From Deltaproteobacteria bacterium (GTDB lineage Bacteria; JAEEML01), in assembly GCA_016283195.1 (NCBI GenBank), contig JAEEML010000187.1, forward strand, positions 1 to 10,745: a stretch of 10,745 nt of DNA. Direction: 5' to 3'. How positions within the stretch are numbered: the first letter of the stretch is position 1; each line of letters opens with the position of its first letter. The notes under the pieces were generated by a model. The model was not told where the DNA came from. It did no database searches and saw only the letters and a program-made list of their open reading frames with translations. The translations under genes were made by a program, and so were the position numbers. Positions 1 to 6,007 of the stretch are shown in pieces.

Positions 1-348
1 ATGGATGAGCTAAATGCGGCTAAAGAAGAGGCCGATAGCGCCATAGCCGTGCGCGATGAAGCCATCGGCAAGCTGAAAGAGGCAATAACTGCGCAGGAAG
101 AGCAGTTTAATGAACTCTCTGCCAGTAAAGAAGAGCTGGAAAGTGCTCTTGAAGTGCGTGATGAAGCCATCGGCAAGCTGAAAGAGGCTCTAACTTCGCA
201 GCAAGAGCAAATGGATGAGCTAAATGCGGCTAAAGAAGAGGCCGATAGCGCCATAGCCGTGCGCGATGAAGCCATTGGCAAGCTGAAAGAGGCTCTAACT
301 TCGCAGCAAGAGCAAATGGATGAGCTAAATGCGGCTAAAGAAGAGAGC
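1..348 (+). repeat. Tandem 105-bp in-frame repeats (3 full units plus a partial fourth)
   Basis: Units run 1-105, 106-210 and 211-315, with a partial unit from 316. Units 1 and 3 are identical over their first 65 bases. Unit 2 differs in its first half but matches unit 3 in its last ~50 bases except for one base. This patchwork of identical blocks suggests recent duplication and recombination or conversion between units. The 105-bp length preserves both reading frame and heptad register. Confidence 0.9.
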
Positions 349-678
349 ACTGCGGCTCATGCGGCCAATGAGGAATTGATTGATAAACTTAAAGCGGCTC
401 TCCTGGAGCTCAAAAATGAGCTGCAAGCTCGCGATGATGAACTCTTGGCTCGAGAGAGTGAAGTTGCCGAGTTGCAAGAGAGCATTAAAGAGCGTGATGA
501 GCTTTTGGCCGCTCATGAAGCCAAGCTTGTAGAGGCTAAAGAAGCGCTGGTTAAGCAGCAAAATGAGCTGGATAAGCACACCTCGGCCGCTGCCGCCAAA
601 AAGGCCAAATCCAGCGATTCTATGAAAGAATTATACCACGCTCTGCAAATGGCCGACCAAATTCTGGCCAAGAAGTAA
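1..678 (+). CDS. Repetitive coiled-coil protein, probably 5'-truncated
   Basis: The 225 visible residues are almost all charged and helical (E, K, A, L, Q), with no signal peptide, membrane segment or catalytic motif. The first ~115 residues are 35-residue repeats, each exactly five heptads. In unit 1 the a positions fall at M1, K8, I15, I22 and L29 and the d positions at L4, A11, R18, L25 and Q32, so the coiled-coil register runs unbroken across units. After about residue 116 the repeats decay but the coiled coil continues to about residue 197; a basic, Ser-rich stretch and a short helical C-terminus ending in LAKK follow. The ATG at base 1 matches the Met that opens each later unit (residues 71 and 106), so it is likely an internal Met of a longer gene; no upstream sequence is available to check. 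The stop is TAA. I do not recognise a family; a structural or scaffolding role is inference. It is convergent with the M23 gene. Confidence 0.7.
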   Translation: MDELNAAKEEADSAIAVRDEAIGKLKEAITAQEEQFNELSASKEELESALEVRDEAIGKLKEALTSQQEQMDELNAAKEEADSAIAVRDEAIGKLKEALTSQQEQMDELNAAKEESTAAHAANEELIDKLKAALLELKNELQARDDELLARESEVAELQESIKERDELLAAHEAKLVEAKEALVKQQNELDKHTSAAAAKKAKSSDSMKELYHALQMADQILAKK

Positions 679-743
679 GCACCTTTTTCTGCTCTCTTTG
701 TTTCCCGATATTGCTATTTTTATATTGGAAATTTTCCTTCTGC

Positions 744-761
744 TCACCATACTTTTGGTGA
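744..761. terminator. Weak hairpin between convergent genes, possible terminator
   Basis: The 97-bp gap 679-775 separates the plus-strand coiled-coil gene from the minus-strand M23 gene. It contains a 6-bp perfect stem (TCACCA at 744-749, TGGTGA at 756-761) with a 6-nt loop. Neither side is followed directly by a clear run of Ts in the transcribed sense, so a classic intrinsic terminator is not well supported. The location between convergent stops is the main argument. Confidence 0.3.
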
Positions 762-775
762 AAAGTGCGAGAAAA

Positions 776-1648
776 TTAATTATTGCCGGCATTTAAGAGC
801 GACAGATAGTAATTGCGCCACTCAGTAAAAGATTCCACATAGGCAGCAGGAATAGTTTGATAATAAATTTCATCATTTAAATAAGGGTCAATTATTTTTT
901 CGTTTTTGTCGTGCAGCTCATAGTGGAGGTGAGCGGCGGTGGAACGGCCGGTATTGCCAACTTCGGCCACCTTTTGCCCGGCTTTGACTCTCATGCCCAC
1001 TTTTAGGCCAGGTTCTACTTTACTGAGGTGCAGATAATAGGCCTTCTGATTTTGGTGATCCAGCTTGATTTTAAGGCTGTTGCCATTGGCCGGAGCTGTC
1101 CAAATGCGCTCAACTATGCCGTCATAGGGCGCAAAAAGCGCGGTGCCCTCATCGGCCTTAAAATCCACACCATGGTGGTTTCTCCCGGCTATATTCATGC
1201 GCTCAGTAACTTGAAAATAGCTTTTTATCGGGGCATGAGTGAGGCGCGGTTCCAGTTCACGGCCATTTTCATCATAAAAATGGCCGTTATATAAAAAGGC
1301 CGAAAATGTCCGCTCCTTCTTTTGGCTGGTATAACGCAGAGCATGAATTTGATAAATCGCTGGTAATTCGGCATTTTTATAGAGTATCTCTAATGTGTCG
1401 CCCTTTAAAACATCCTTCTTGAGATCGAGCCACCACATGGTGAGACGGCCGGCATGAGCCGAAAGAGCATCGCCGTTGCCCTGGCCTAATACTCTGTTTA
1501 AAGAGGCGGTTATGGAACCGGCTATAGTAACTTTTACCCGCTTAGGATGAGTGCCGGTATCGTTTCCGGCGCTATTTTGGGCTAAAAGAGTGGTACTGTA
1601 GAGAAAAATGAGGGCAAAAAGGCCATATTTAAGAACTGCTGATTTCAT
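776..1648 (-). CDS. M23 family metallopeptidase, MepM/Csd3-like periplasmic murein endopeptidase
   Basis: This predicted zinc endopeptidase would cleave peptide cross-links of peptidoglycan in the periplasm. Numbered from the ATG at 1648 it has 290 residues. Residues 1 to ~23 form a signal peptide (basic start, hydrophobic core, cleavage near LLAQ). Residues ~38-95 (GSITASLNRV... then KGDTLEILY) resemble the inner domain found before the catalytic part in MepM/Csd3-type M23 proteins. The LytM domain covers ~145-260: the HxGxD motif supplies H158 and D162, YLHL supplies H207, and HLH supplies H240 and H242, so the zinc and catalytic set looks complete. An in-frame TTG at 1660 (four more residues) has a somewhat better GGGA ribosome site; I prefer the ATG but the choice is open. 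The gene overlaps the 3' end of the nucleotidyltransferase by 20 bp (32 bp from the TTG), implying translational coupling. Activity against murein is inferred from the family. Confidence 0.9.
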   Translation of the reverse strand: MKSAVLKYGLFALIFLYSTTLLAQNSAGNDTGTHPKRVKVTIAGSITASLNRVLGQGNGDALSAHAGRLTMWWLDLKKDVLKGDTLEILYKNAELPAIYQIHALRYTSQKKERTFSAFLYNGHFYDENGRELEPRLTHAPIKSYFQVTERMNIAGRNHHGVDFKADEGTALFAPYDGIVERIWTAPANGNSLKIKLDHQNQKAYYLHLSKVEPGLKVGMRVKAGQKVAEVGNTGRSTAAHLHYELHDKNEKIIDPYLNDEIYYQTIPAAYVESFTEWRNYYLSLLNAGNN

Positions 1649-2729
1649 TATTCGCTTCAATAGAAGTTTCCCGCTTTTGTCTTAGAGCGGCTAAATCGAT
1701 TTGATAATTTTTGCCGATAATAAATTCTTTAAAAGTACTTTGCGGAGCTATTTTGACACCGTCTAAAATGATTGAATCGCGAATTTTAGAATCTTTGCCG
1801 ATAGTTACTCCGCGGCCGATAATCACGTTTGGCCCAATGAGACTGCCTTCGCCTATTTTTGAACCATCGGCTATGAGCACCGGCTGAGAGAGCAGTGCAC
1901 CATCTCCTAAAACCACGTTCTCGCCAATACGAATAATGCTATCAACACTCTTTTCCGGAGTGTGAGCAAAGGAATTTAGCGGATCAAAATGGTCAAAAGA
2001 GAGGCGCCTGGATAATATATCCATATTTGTTTGATAATATAAGTCAGGCTGCCCCAAATCGCGCCAGGGATCACTGCTCACAAAACCGTAAAGCGGTTCG
2101 TTATTGCGCAGGGCTTTAGGGTAGGCATAGCGATTTATACAAACAGATATTTCCGGCGGGATATATTCCAAAAAACGCGGCTCTAAAATGTGGATGCCGG
2201 TAAACATATATTTTTTGAGAGATTCGTTATTTTGAGCACCTGGGGCCGATTCGCCCAAAAAGCGCTGAATCCGGCTATCGGAATCAATTTCAATTAAGCC
2301 ATAAGAAGCTTGTTTGGGATCATTACGCAAAACCATGGTGGCAATGCTGTTCTTCTCCTTATGGAAAGCCAAAGCCTCTTTTAATTGGCAGGAGATGAGT
2401 GTGTCGGCATTTACAACCACTAAAGTTTGTCCCTCAAGCTGGGAAAGAACTTTTCTCAGTGCACCGCCGGTACCGAGTATTACATCTTCATGGCTATAGG
2501 TGATATTTACTCCATATTTGCTGCCATCGCCAAGCTCACGTTCAAGGGCCTCGCCAAGATAGTGAGTGTTGATGAAAATATCGGTAATATCAGCACTTTT
2601 CAATAATTCTATAGAAAAGCGGATAGCAGGAACCGTGCATACAGGTACCAGTGCTTTAGGAATTTCTTCTGTTATCGGCCGCATTCTGGTTCCAAAACCG
2701 GCGGCCAAAATAAAGCCTTTTACTGGCAC
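1629..2729 (-). CDS. Sugar-1-phosphate nucleotidyltransferase (mannose-1-phosphate guanylyltransferase-like)
   Basis: This enzyme would join a sugar-1-phosphate to an NTP to make an activated NDP-sugar in the cytoplasm. The signature LAAGFGTRMRP (residues 8-18), with K25 in the IPKAL segment, is the nucleotide-binding loop. GTGGA at 86-90 and NADT at 107-110 (D109 as metal ligand) complete the core, and FTGIH (~176-180) and WRDLGQP (~222-228) are typical of the ManC/RmlA-like single-domain group. Residues ~265-340 are hexapeptide-type repeats rich in I/V-G, forming a left-handed beta helix. The 366-residue length fits this two-domain architecture. The start is GTG at 2729, backed by GGAGGT five bases upstream; the overlapping ATG two bases upstream hits a stop after three codons. 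Sugar specificity (mannose, glucose or another) cannot be read from sequence. The product could feed polysaccharide or glycan synthesis; the following gene acts on the cell wall. Confidence 0.9.
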   Translation of the reverse strand: MPVKGFILAAGFGTRMRPITEEIPKALVPVCTVPAIRFSIELLKSADITDIFINTHYLGEALERELGDGSKYGVNITYSHEDVILGTGGALRKVLSQLEGQTLVVVNADTLISCQLKEALAFHKEKNSIATMVLRNDPKQASYGLIEIDSDSRIQRFLGESAPGAQNNESLKKYMFTGIHILEPRFLEYIPPEISVCINRYAYPKALRNNEPLYGFVSSDPWRDLGQPDLYYQTNMDILSRRLSFDHFDPLNSFAHTPEKSVDSIIRIGENVVLGDGALLSQPVLIADGSKIGEGSLIGPNVIIGRGVTIGKDSKIRDSIILDGVKIAPQSTFKEFIIGKNYQIDLAALRQKRETSIEANNEISSS

Positions 2730-2734
2730 ATCGT

Positions 2735-2740
2735 ACCTCC
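2735..2740 (-). promoter_or_regulatory. Ribosome binding site fixing the GTG start of the nucleotidyltransferase
   Basis: On the minus strand GGAGGT lies 5 nt before GTG at 2729. An overlapping ATG at 2731 gives only three codons before TAA, so GTG is the working start. Confidence 0.8.
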
Positions 2741-2762
2741 ACTATTAAACTAATATGTGAGA

Positions 2763-3287
2763 TTAAACGATGGGACGCAGACCAGGATGGGTAAATTCAT
2801 CGTTTGCACTGTTGTTTTCAACCACAGGCTCATTTGAAGTATTTACCGCTTCGCTAACTTCGCTATTTCTGCGGATAATTGGCTTTATTTGTTCCAGGCG
2901 CTCTTGTTTGCTCTCCGCAGAATCCTGAGCATCTTGTTGGGCAGCGTCCTGGGTGCTTTTAATTTGGGCTCTCATCTTTTGATAGTGATATAAACAAAGG
3001 CCTTTGCATCTTGACGGCTTGTCGCAACCTTCTACAGAGCAGGGCACCGGCTCTTTCCGCCTTCTGCCGCCTTTGGCTTTGGTAACTTTAACTTTTTTTC
3101 CTGATTTTTCATTGTTTTCGCCAGCCGGTTCGTCTTTATGCGCCACCGAGGTGTTACCATTTTCGAGCTTAGCGATTCTTTCTTCCAATTTCTCTAATTC
3201 TTCATGAATGTCGGCAGTTAATTGCCTTCTAACATCATGAAGCAAATCAGCGATAAAACTACCTTCGACCAAATTCTTTAGATTCAT
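2763..3287 (-). CDS. Small hypothetical protein with a Cys4-His zinc-binding motif
   Basis: This 174-residue protein is not one I can name. Residues ~1-45 are amphipathic and probably a coiled coil (EELEKLEERIAKLEN). Residues ~50-80 are a disordered, lysine-rich linker containing GGRRRK, reminiscent of an AT-hook or other basic DNA-contact patch. A compact motif follows, with C83, C88, C94, C98 and H101 (C-x4-C-x5-C-x3-C-x2-H, including KGLCLYHYQKMR). Similar C..GC....GLC..H[YF] clusters occur in bacterial and phage DNA-binding or HNH-associated proteins and probably bind one zinc. The C-terminal ~65 residues are polar and low-complexity, ending in PGLRPIV. No signal peptide or membrane segment is seen, so it is likely cytoplasmic. 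The ATG at 3287 has GAGGTG five bases upstream. It lies 91 bp after ftsY and 33 bp before the nucleotidyltransferase, in the same direction. Nucleic-acid binding is inference. Confidence 0.75.
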   Translation of the reverse strand: MNLKNLVEGSFIADLLHDVRRQLTADIHEELEKLEERIAKLENGNTSVAHKDEPAGENNEKSGKKVKVTKAKGGRRRKEPVPCSVEGCDKPSRCKGLCLYHYQKMRAQIKSTQDAAQQDAQDSAESKQERLEQIKPIIRRNSEVSEAVNTSNEPVVENNSANDEFTHPGLRPIV

Positions 3288-3308
3288 TTAATCACCTCAT
3301 TAAGATTA

Positions 3309-3326
3309 CATACATTAACGTGTATG
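3309..3326. promoter_or_regulatory. Inverted repeat upstream of the zinc-protein gene, candidate operator
   Basis: CATACA (3309-3314) and TGTATG (3321-3326) form perfect 6-bp arms around a 6-bp centre, 21 nt before the ATG at 3287 and just upstream of the ribosome site. It could be an operator or a small leader hairpin. I see no convincing -35/-10 pair in this gap. Confidence 0.35.
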
Positions 3327-3338
3327 CAACAAACCTGT

Positions 3339-3352
3339 AGCTACTCCTAGCA
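3339..3352 (-). promoter_or_regulatory. Leader motif copy 1 (TGCTAGGAG...AGCT), zinc-protein gene
   Basis: On the minus strand this reads TGCTAGGAG-T-AGCT. A near-identical copy lies in the same position before ftsY (4846-4860). The motif sits 27 nt past the ftsY stop and 52 nt before the next start. Function unknown. Confidence 0.4.
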
Positions 3353-3378
3353 CATTAATTATAAAATATCTATAAAAA

Positions 3379-4803
3379 CTATTCGAATAACGTTTTTACA
3401 AACGCTTTAGCGTTAAATGGTTGTAAATCAGTTATTTTTTCACCCACGCCTATATAGCGAATTGGGATATTTAGCTCAGCATTTATACCAATAATTACGC
3501 CGCCCTTTGAAGTCCCGTCCAGCTTGGTTAAAATAATACCGCTGAGTGGGGTAACAGCGCTAAATTCTTTGGCCTGCAAAATAGCATTTTGGCCGGTGGT
3601 GGCATCGACAACCAGGAGTACTTCATCAGGTGCGCCCTCCCGCGCTTTGCCTAATACGCGGTGCACTTTTTTAAGCTCCTCCATGAGGTTGGTTTTGGTG
3701 TGCAGGCGGCCGGCTGTATCAACCAAAAGATAATCAATATGGTCAGCAGCTGCCTGTTTGGCCGCGCCAAAAATTACACTGGCCGGGTCTTGGCCTTCTT
3801 TGCCTCTAAAAATCGGGCAGTTATTGCGTTCGGCCCAGACTTGCAACTGGTCGGCGGCTGCGGCGCGGAATGTATCGCCGGCGGCCAGCATAACACTTTT
3901 ACCCTCATTTATCAGCTGGCTGGCGATTTTGCCGATGGTAGTTGTCTTGCCCACACCGTTTACGCCCACAAACATATATATAATTGGGGCGGTGTTGGGC
4001 CGTGCCAGAGATTTCGGCGCATTTAGAGAAGGTGCCAAAAGGGTAATTATTTCATCTTTTAAGCTCTCTTTTACCTCTTCGGCATCATTGCCGCTTTGCT
4101 TGGCATAGCGCGCCTTTAAGGCCTCCAAAAGATGGTCAACAGTGCGCACACCGATATCAGCGCTATAAAGAATGCTTTCGAGCTCTTCTAATAATTCTGC
4201 CGAAAGGCCTTTTTTGCCAAATAGTGCGGCATTTAAACGAGCCATAAAGCCGCTTTGGGTCTTGGCGAGGCCCCGTTTCATGCCGTCGATTTGTTCGGCT
4301 GTCGGCTCCTCTGTTTTGGGTTCCTCTGCCTTGGTTTCCTCAGCCTTGGGTTCTTCTGCCTTGGGCTCCTCTGCCTTGGGCTCCTCTGCCTTGGGCTCCT
4401 CTGCCTTGGGCTCCTCAGCTTTGGGCTCCTCTGCCTTGGGCTCCTCTGCTTTGGGCTCCTCTGCTTTGGGCTCCTCTGCTTTGGGCTCTTCTGCCTTGGG
4501 CTCTTCTGCTTTGGGCTCCTCTGCCTTGGGCTCCTCAGCTTTGGGCTCCTCAGCTTTGGGTTCCTCGGCTTTGGGTTCCTCGGCTTTGGGTTCTTCGGTT
4601 TTGGGTTCCTCGGCTTTGGGTTCTTCGGTTTTTGGTCCCTCTAATCCATCTTTGGGCGGAGTTGGTAAAGCCTCTTTTTTCTTAGTAAATTTTATGGCGA
4701 TACAGCCACCGATAACGGTAGCAATAATACAAATAGCCAGTGCCAGATTTTCTTTCACAACCGGGGGCAGGCTATTTAACAGGGCAAGTATTTGTTCTTG
4801 CAT
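3379..4803 (-). CDS. ftsY: FtsY, signal recognition particle receptor GTPase, with membrane anchor and PKAEE repeat linker
   Basis: FtsY docks SRP-ribosome complexes at the inner membrane so that membrane proteins are inserted co-translationally. Residues ~19-38 form a transmembrane helix followed by KKK, which predicts N-out/C-in topology. Residues 57-166 are 22 tandem pentapeptides, mostly PKAEE, plus a degenerate PTAEQ. The N domain spans ~175-265. The G domain carries G1 GVNGVGKTTT (280-289), G2 DTFRAAA (310-316), G3 DTAGR (362-366), G4 TKLDGTSKGG (426-435) and the FtsY-type GVGEKITDLQPF (452-463). The ~300-residue NG core has the usual length and looks fully active. The gene begins at ATG 4803 with AAGGAG five bases upstream. 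The acidic linker parallels the acidic A domain of E. coli FtsY, but its perfect periodicity and the true membrane helix are unusual. SRP (ffh) is not in the window. The ftsY assignment is secure; the tether role of the linker is inference. Confidence 0.97.
   Translation of the reverse strand: MQEQILALLNSLPPVVKENLALAICIIATVIGGCIAIKFTKKKEALPTPPKDGLEGPKTEEPKAEEPKTEEPKAEEPKAEEPKAEEPKAEEPKAEEPKAEEPKAEEPKAEEPKAEEPKAEEPKAEEPKAEEPKAEEPKAEEPKAEEPKAEEPKAEETKAEEPKTEEPTAEQIDGMKRGLAKTQSGFMARLNAALFGKKGLSAELLEELESILYSADIGVRTVDHLLEALKARYAKQSGNDAEEVKESLKDEIITLLAPSLNAPKSLARPNTAPIIYMFVGVNGVGKTTTIGKIASQLINEGKSVMLAAGDTFRAAAADQLQVWAERNNCPIFRGKEGQDPASVIFGAAKQAAADHIDYLLVDTAGRLHTKTNLMEELKKVHRVLGKAREGAPDEVLLVVDATTGQNAILQAKEFSAVTPLSGIILTKLDGTSKGGVIIGINAELNIPIRYIGVGEKITDLQPFNAKAFVKTLFE
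4306..4635 (-). repeat. 22 tandem 15-bp repeats encoding PKAEE in ftsY
   Basis: The array has 22 exact 15-bp units without interruption: 18 PKAEE, 3 PKTEE and 1 TKAEE. A degenerate PTAEQ unit at 4291-4305 adjoins it. Variation is mostly at synonymous positions (Ala codons GCA, GCC, GCT/AGC-type differences in phase), producing a few recurring unit types. This fits slippage or unequal exchange with selection on the peptide. Copy number is likely to vary between strains. Confidence 0.95.
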
Positions 4804-4808
4804 AATGG

Positions 4809-4814
4809 CTCCTT
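4809..4814 (-). promoter_or_regulatory. Ribosome binding site of ftsY
   Basis: On the minus strand AAGGAG lies 5 nt before the ATG at 4803, confirming the start that includes the membrane anchor. Confidence 0.8.
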
Positions 4815-4820
4815 AAAATA

Positions 4821-4843
4821 TCTTATATCGACACAATATAAGA
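4821..4843. promoter_or_regulatory. Perfect inverted repeat upstream of ftsY, candidate operator/promoter element
   Basis: TCTTATAT (4821-4828) and ATATAAGA (4836-4843) are perfect 8-bp arms with a 7-bp centre, ending 17 nt before the ftsY start. On the minus strand the downstream arm contains TATAAG, a good -10-like hexamer, but no well-spaced -35 is visible. A protein-binding operator overlapping a promoter, or an mRNA hairpin close to the ribosome site, are both possible. Confidence 0.4.
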
Positions 4844-4845
4844 CA

Positions 4846-4860
4846 AGCTGCCTCCTAGCA
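4846..4860 (-). promoter_or_regulatory. Leader motif copy 2 (TGCTAGGAG...AGCT), ftsY
   Basis: On the minus strand this reads TGCTAGGAG-GC-AGCT, matching the copy at 3339-3352 apart from one substitution and one indel. It lies 25 nt after the stop of the preceding gene and 43 nt before ftsY. Function unknown. Confidence 0.4.
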
Positions 4861-4884
4861 TAATTTGCCGCATTTTTACAAGCA

Positions 4885-6000
4885 TTATTGCCGCTGTTGT
4901 TGATCGATGGTTTTTAGCTGAAAGGTATACCAGGAGTTGATAATTATTACTAAGATATCAGGTTTATAATCAATGATTTCCTGTTCCCAACGAGCCAGCT
5001 TTAAATTGTCAACACGGGTATTATTGCCTCTGAAAATTCTGGTTTCACTGAAGGTTGGCCCCCAAAAAGTGCTGAAATTTTCCAAAAATGAGTTACCTAT
5101 GAGTACCGTTTTTTCCTGATTTAACGGATGCTGCGAAATGAATTTAACAACATCAATTTTTTGCAAGGAAGCCTCATCTTTTAGTTTGTAATTTTTGTAA
5201 GTAACACTTTTGTCAAGACATTTTTTCTCATCTAAATTCAGCAATTTGCAAGTGGAACCTTCACCAAATGTGCGCCCGGCTCCAGCTCGCACGGTAGAAG
5301 TATAAAAAATTTCAAATAAATCTTCAGATACCGGTTTGAGAGTCGGAATATCTTTTTTGATACGATCCATTAGGGCTAAATAACCAATATAAGCTCCCCA
5401 TTCTGTCCAGTGATGGTCGGTTTTAAAATAGACAAAATCTTTTTTATCGGCCTCATGAAGCTCTTTTTGCGGAAAGATTACCGGGACAATAGGATCAAGC
5501 TCTCGTTTTAAGTCTAGGGCTTTATCCGGCCCGGGCATTCTAAAAGATTGGGGACCAGCATAATCCTCTCTCCTAGGCACAATTTCTATGTAACATTTTA
5601 TGTTGTTTGTTGCACAAAATTCCTTTAAATATCTGATATTCTTTTTGAAAATTTCAAGCTCGCGTTCGGTGTAACAGGGAGCATCGTTAATTTCAGCTTT
5701 GGAAAAGAGCCAACCGTTAAGGCCGGCGAAAGCCTTTTTGTTGGAAACAAAAGTATTTTGAGCTTTGAAATTAGCGTGAATTTTGATGAGCTTTTCGCGC
5801 AGAAAAAAGCGGTCTGAAAGCCATTTATCAAATTCACTGCCGAATTTTTCATTGAAGTGACCAGCTATATATAAGTGCGGTGATTTGGCAAGTGGGCGAT
5901 TTTCACTTTCCGACTTATCGCCCCGGTCAATTTTTATCATGGGGAAAAGCAGAGTAAAGATGACAATTATTATGTAAGTAATAGTGAACCATTTTTTCAT
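4885..6000 (-). CDS. DHHW/AlgX-AlgJ-like SGNH polysaccharide O-acetyltransferase, paralogue 2
   Basis: This protein probably transfers acetyl groups, received from the adjacent MBOAT, to a polymer in the periplasm. Numbered from the ATG at 6000 it has 371 residues. Residues ~4-22 are a signal anchor. ENRPLA (~33-38) and FDKWLSDRFFLRE (~57-69) are typical N-terminal motifs of the AlgX/DHHW family. TDHHW at 194-198 gives D195 and H197, equivalent to the Asp and His of the AlgX/AlgJ catalytic site, and IGNSF at 301-305 gives the nucleophile S304. C129, C136, C251 and C261 are shared with its paralogue and may form disulfides. An upstream in-frame start at 6069 would overlap the MBOAT gene by 62 bp and add a hydrophobic stretch coded by that gene's end, so I prefer ATG 6000, 7 nt past the MBOAT stop. 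Its ribosome site is weak. By eye it looks more AT-rich than rny. It is the last gene of the operon. Substrate polymer unknown. Confidence 0.85.
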   Translation of the reverse strand: MKKWFTITYIIIVIFTLLFPMIKIDRGDKSESENRPLAKSPHLYIAGHFNEKFGSEFDKWLSDRFFLREKLIKIHANFKAQNTFVSNKKAFAGLNGWLFSKAEINDAPCYTERELEIFKKNIRYLKEFCATNNIKCYIEIVPRREDYAGPQSFRMPGPDKALDLKRELDPIVPVIFPQKELHEADKKDFVYFKTDHHWTEWGAYIGYLALMDRIKKDIPTLKPVSEDLFEIFYTSTVRAGAGRTFGEGSTCKLLNLDEKKCLDKSVTYKNYKLKDEASLQKIDVVKFISQHPLNQEKTVLIGNSFLENFSTFWGPTFSETRIFRGNNTRVDNLKLARWEQEIIDYKPDILVIIINSWYTFQLKTIDQQQRQ

Positions 6001-6007
6001 TAAAAAC

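Noticed and set aside
727-737. GGAAATTTTCC palindrome between the convergent genes
   Set aside because: It is short and AT-rich, with no adjoining promoter or terminator signal, so it is likely chance.
3658-4108. Plus-strand open frames of about 116-121 codons opposite the FtsY G domain
   Set aside because: The reverse strand encodes conserved GTPase motifs G1 to G4; the plus frames show no recognisable domain or ribosome site.
4306-4635. CRISPR-like array
   Set aside because: Units are 15 bp, contiguous and coding, with no spacers.
4255-4644. Plus-strand 129-codon frame rich in Leu, Cys, Gly and Phe that resembles a membrane protein
   Set aside because: It is another shadow frame of the same ftsY repeat array with no independent start signal.
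4172-4816. Plus-strand 214-codon open frame coding a GSSAL-type repeat protein
   Set aside because: It is antisense to the 15-bp ftsY repeats; because 15 is a multiple of three, all frames stay open there. The minus strand has complete FtsY motifs and a ribosome site.
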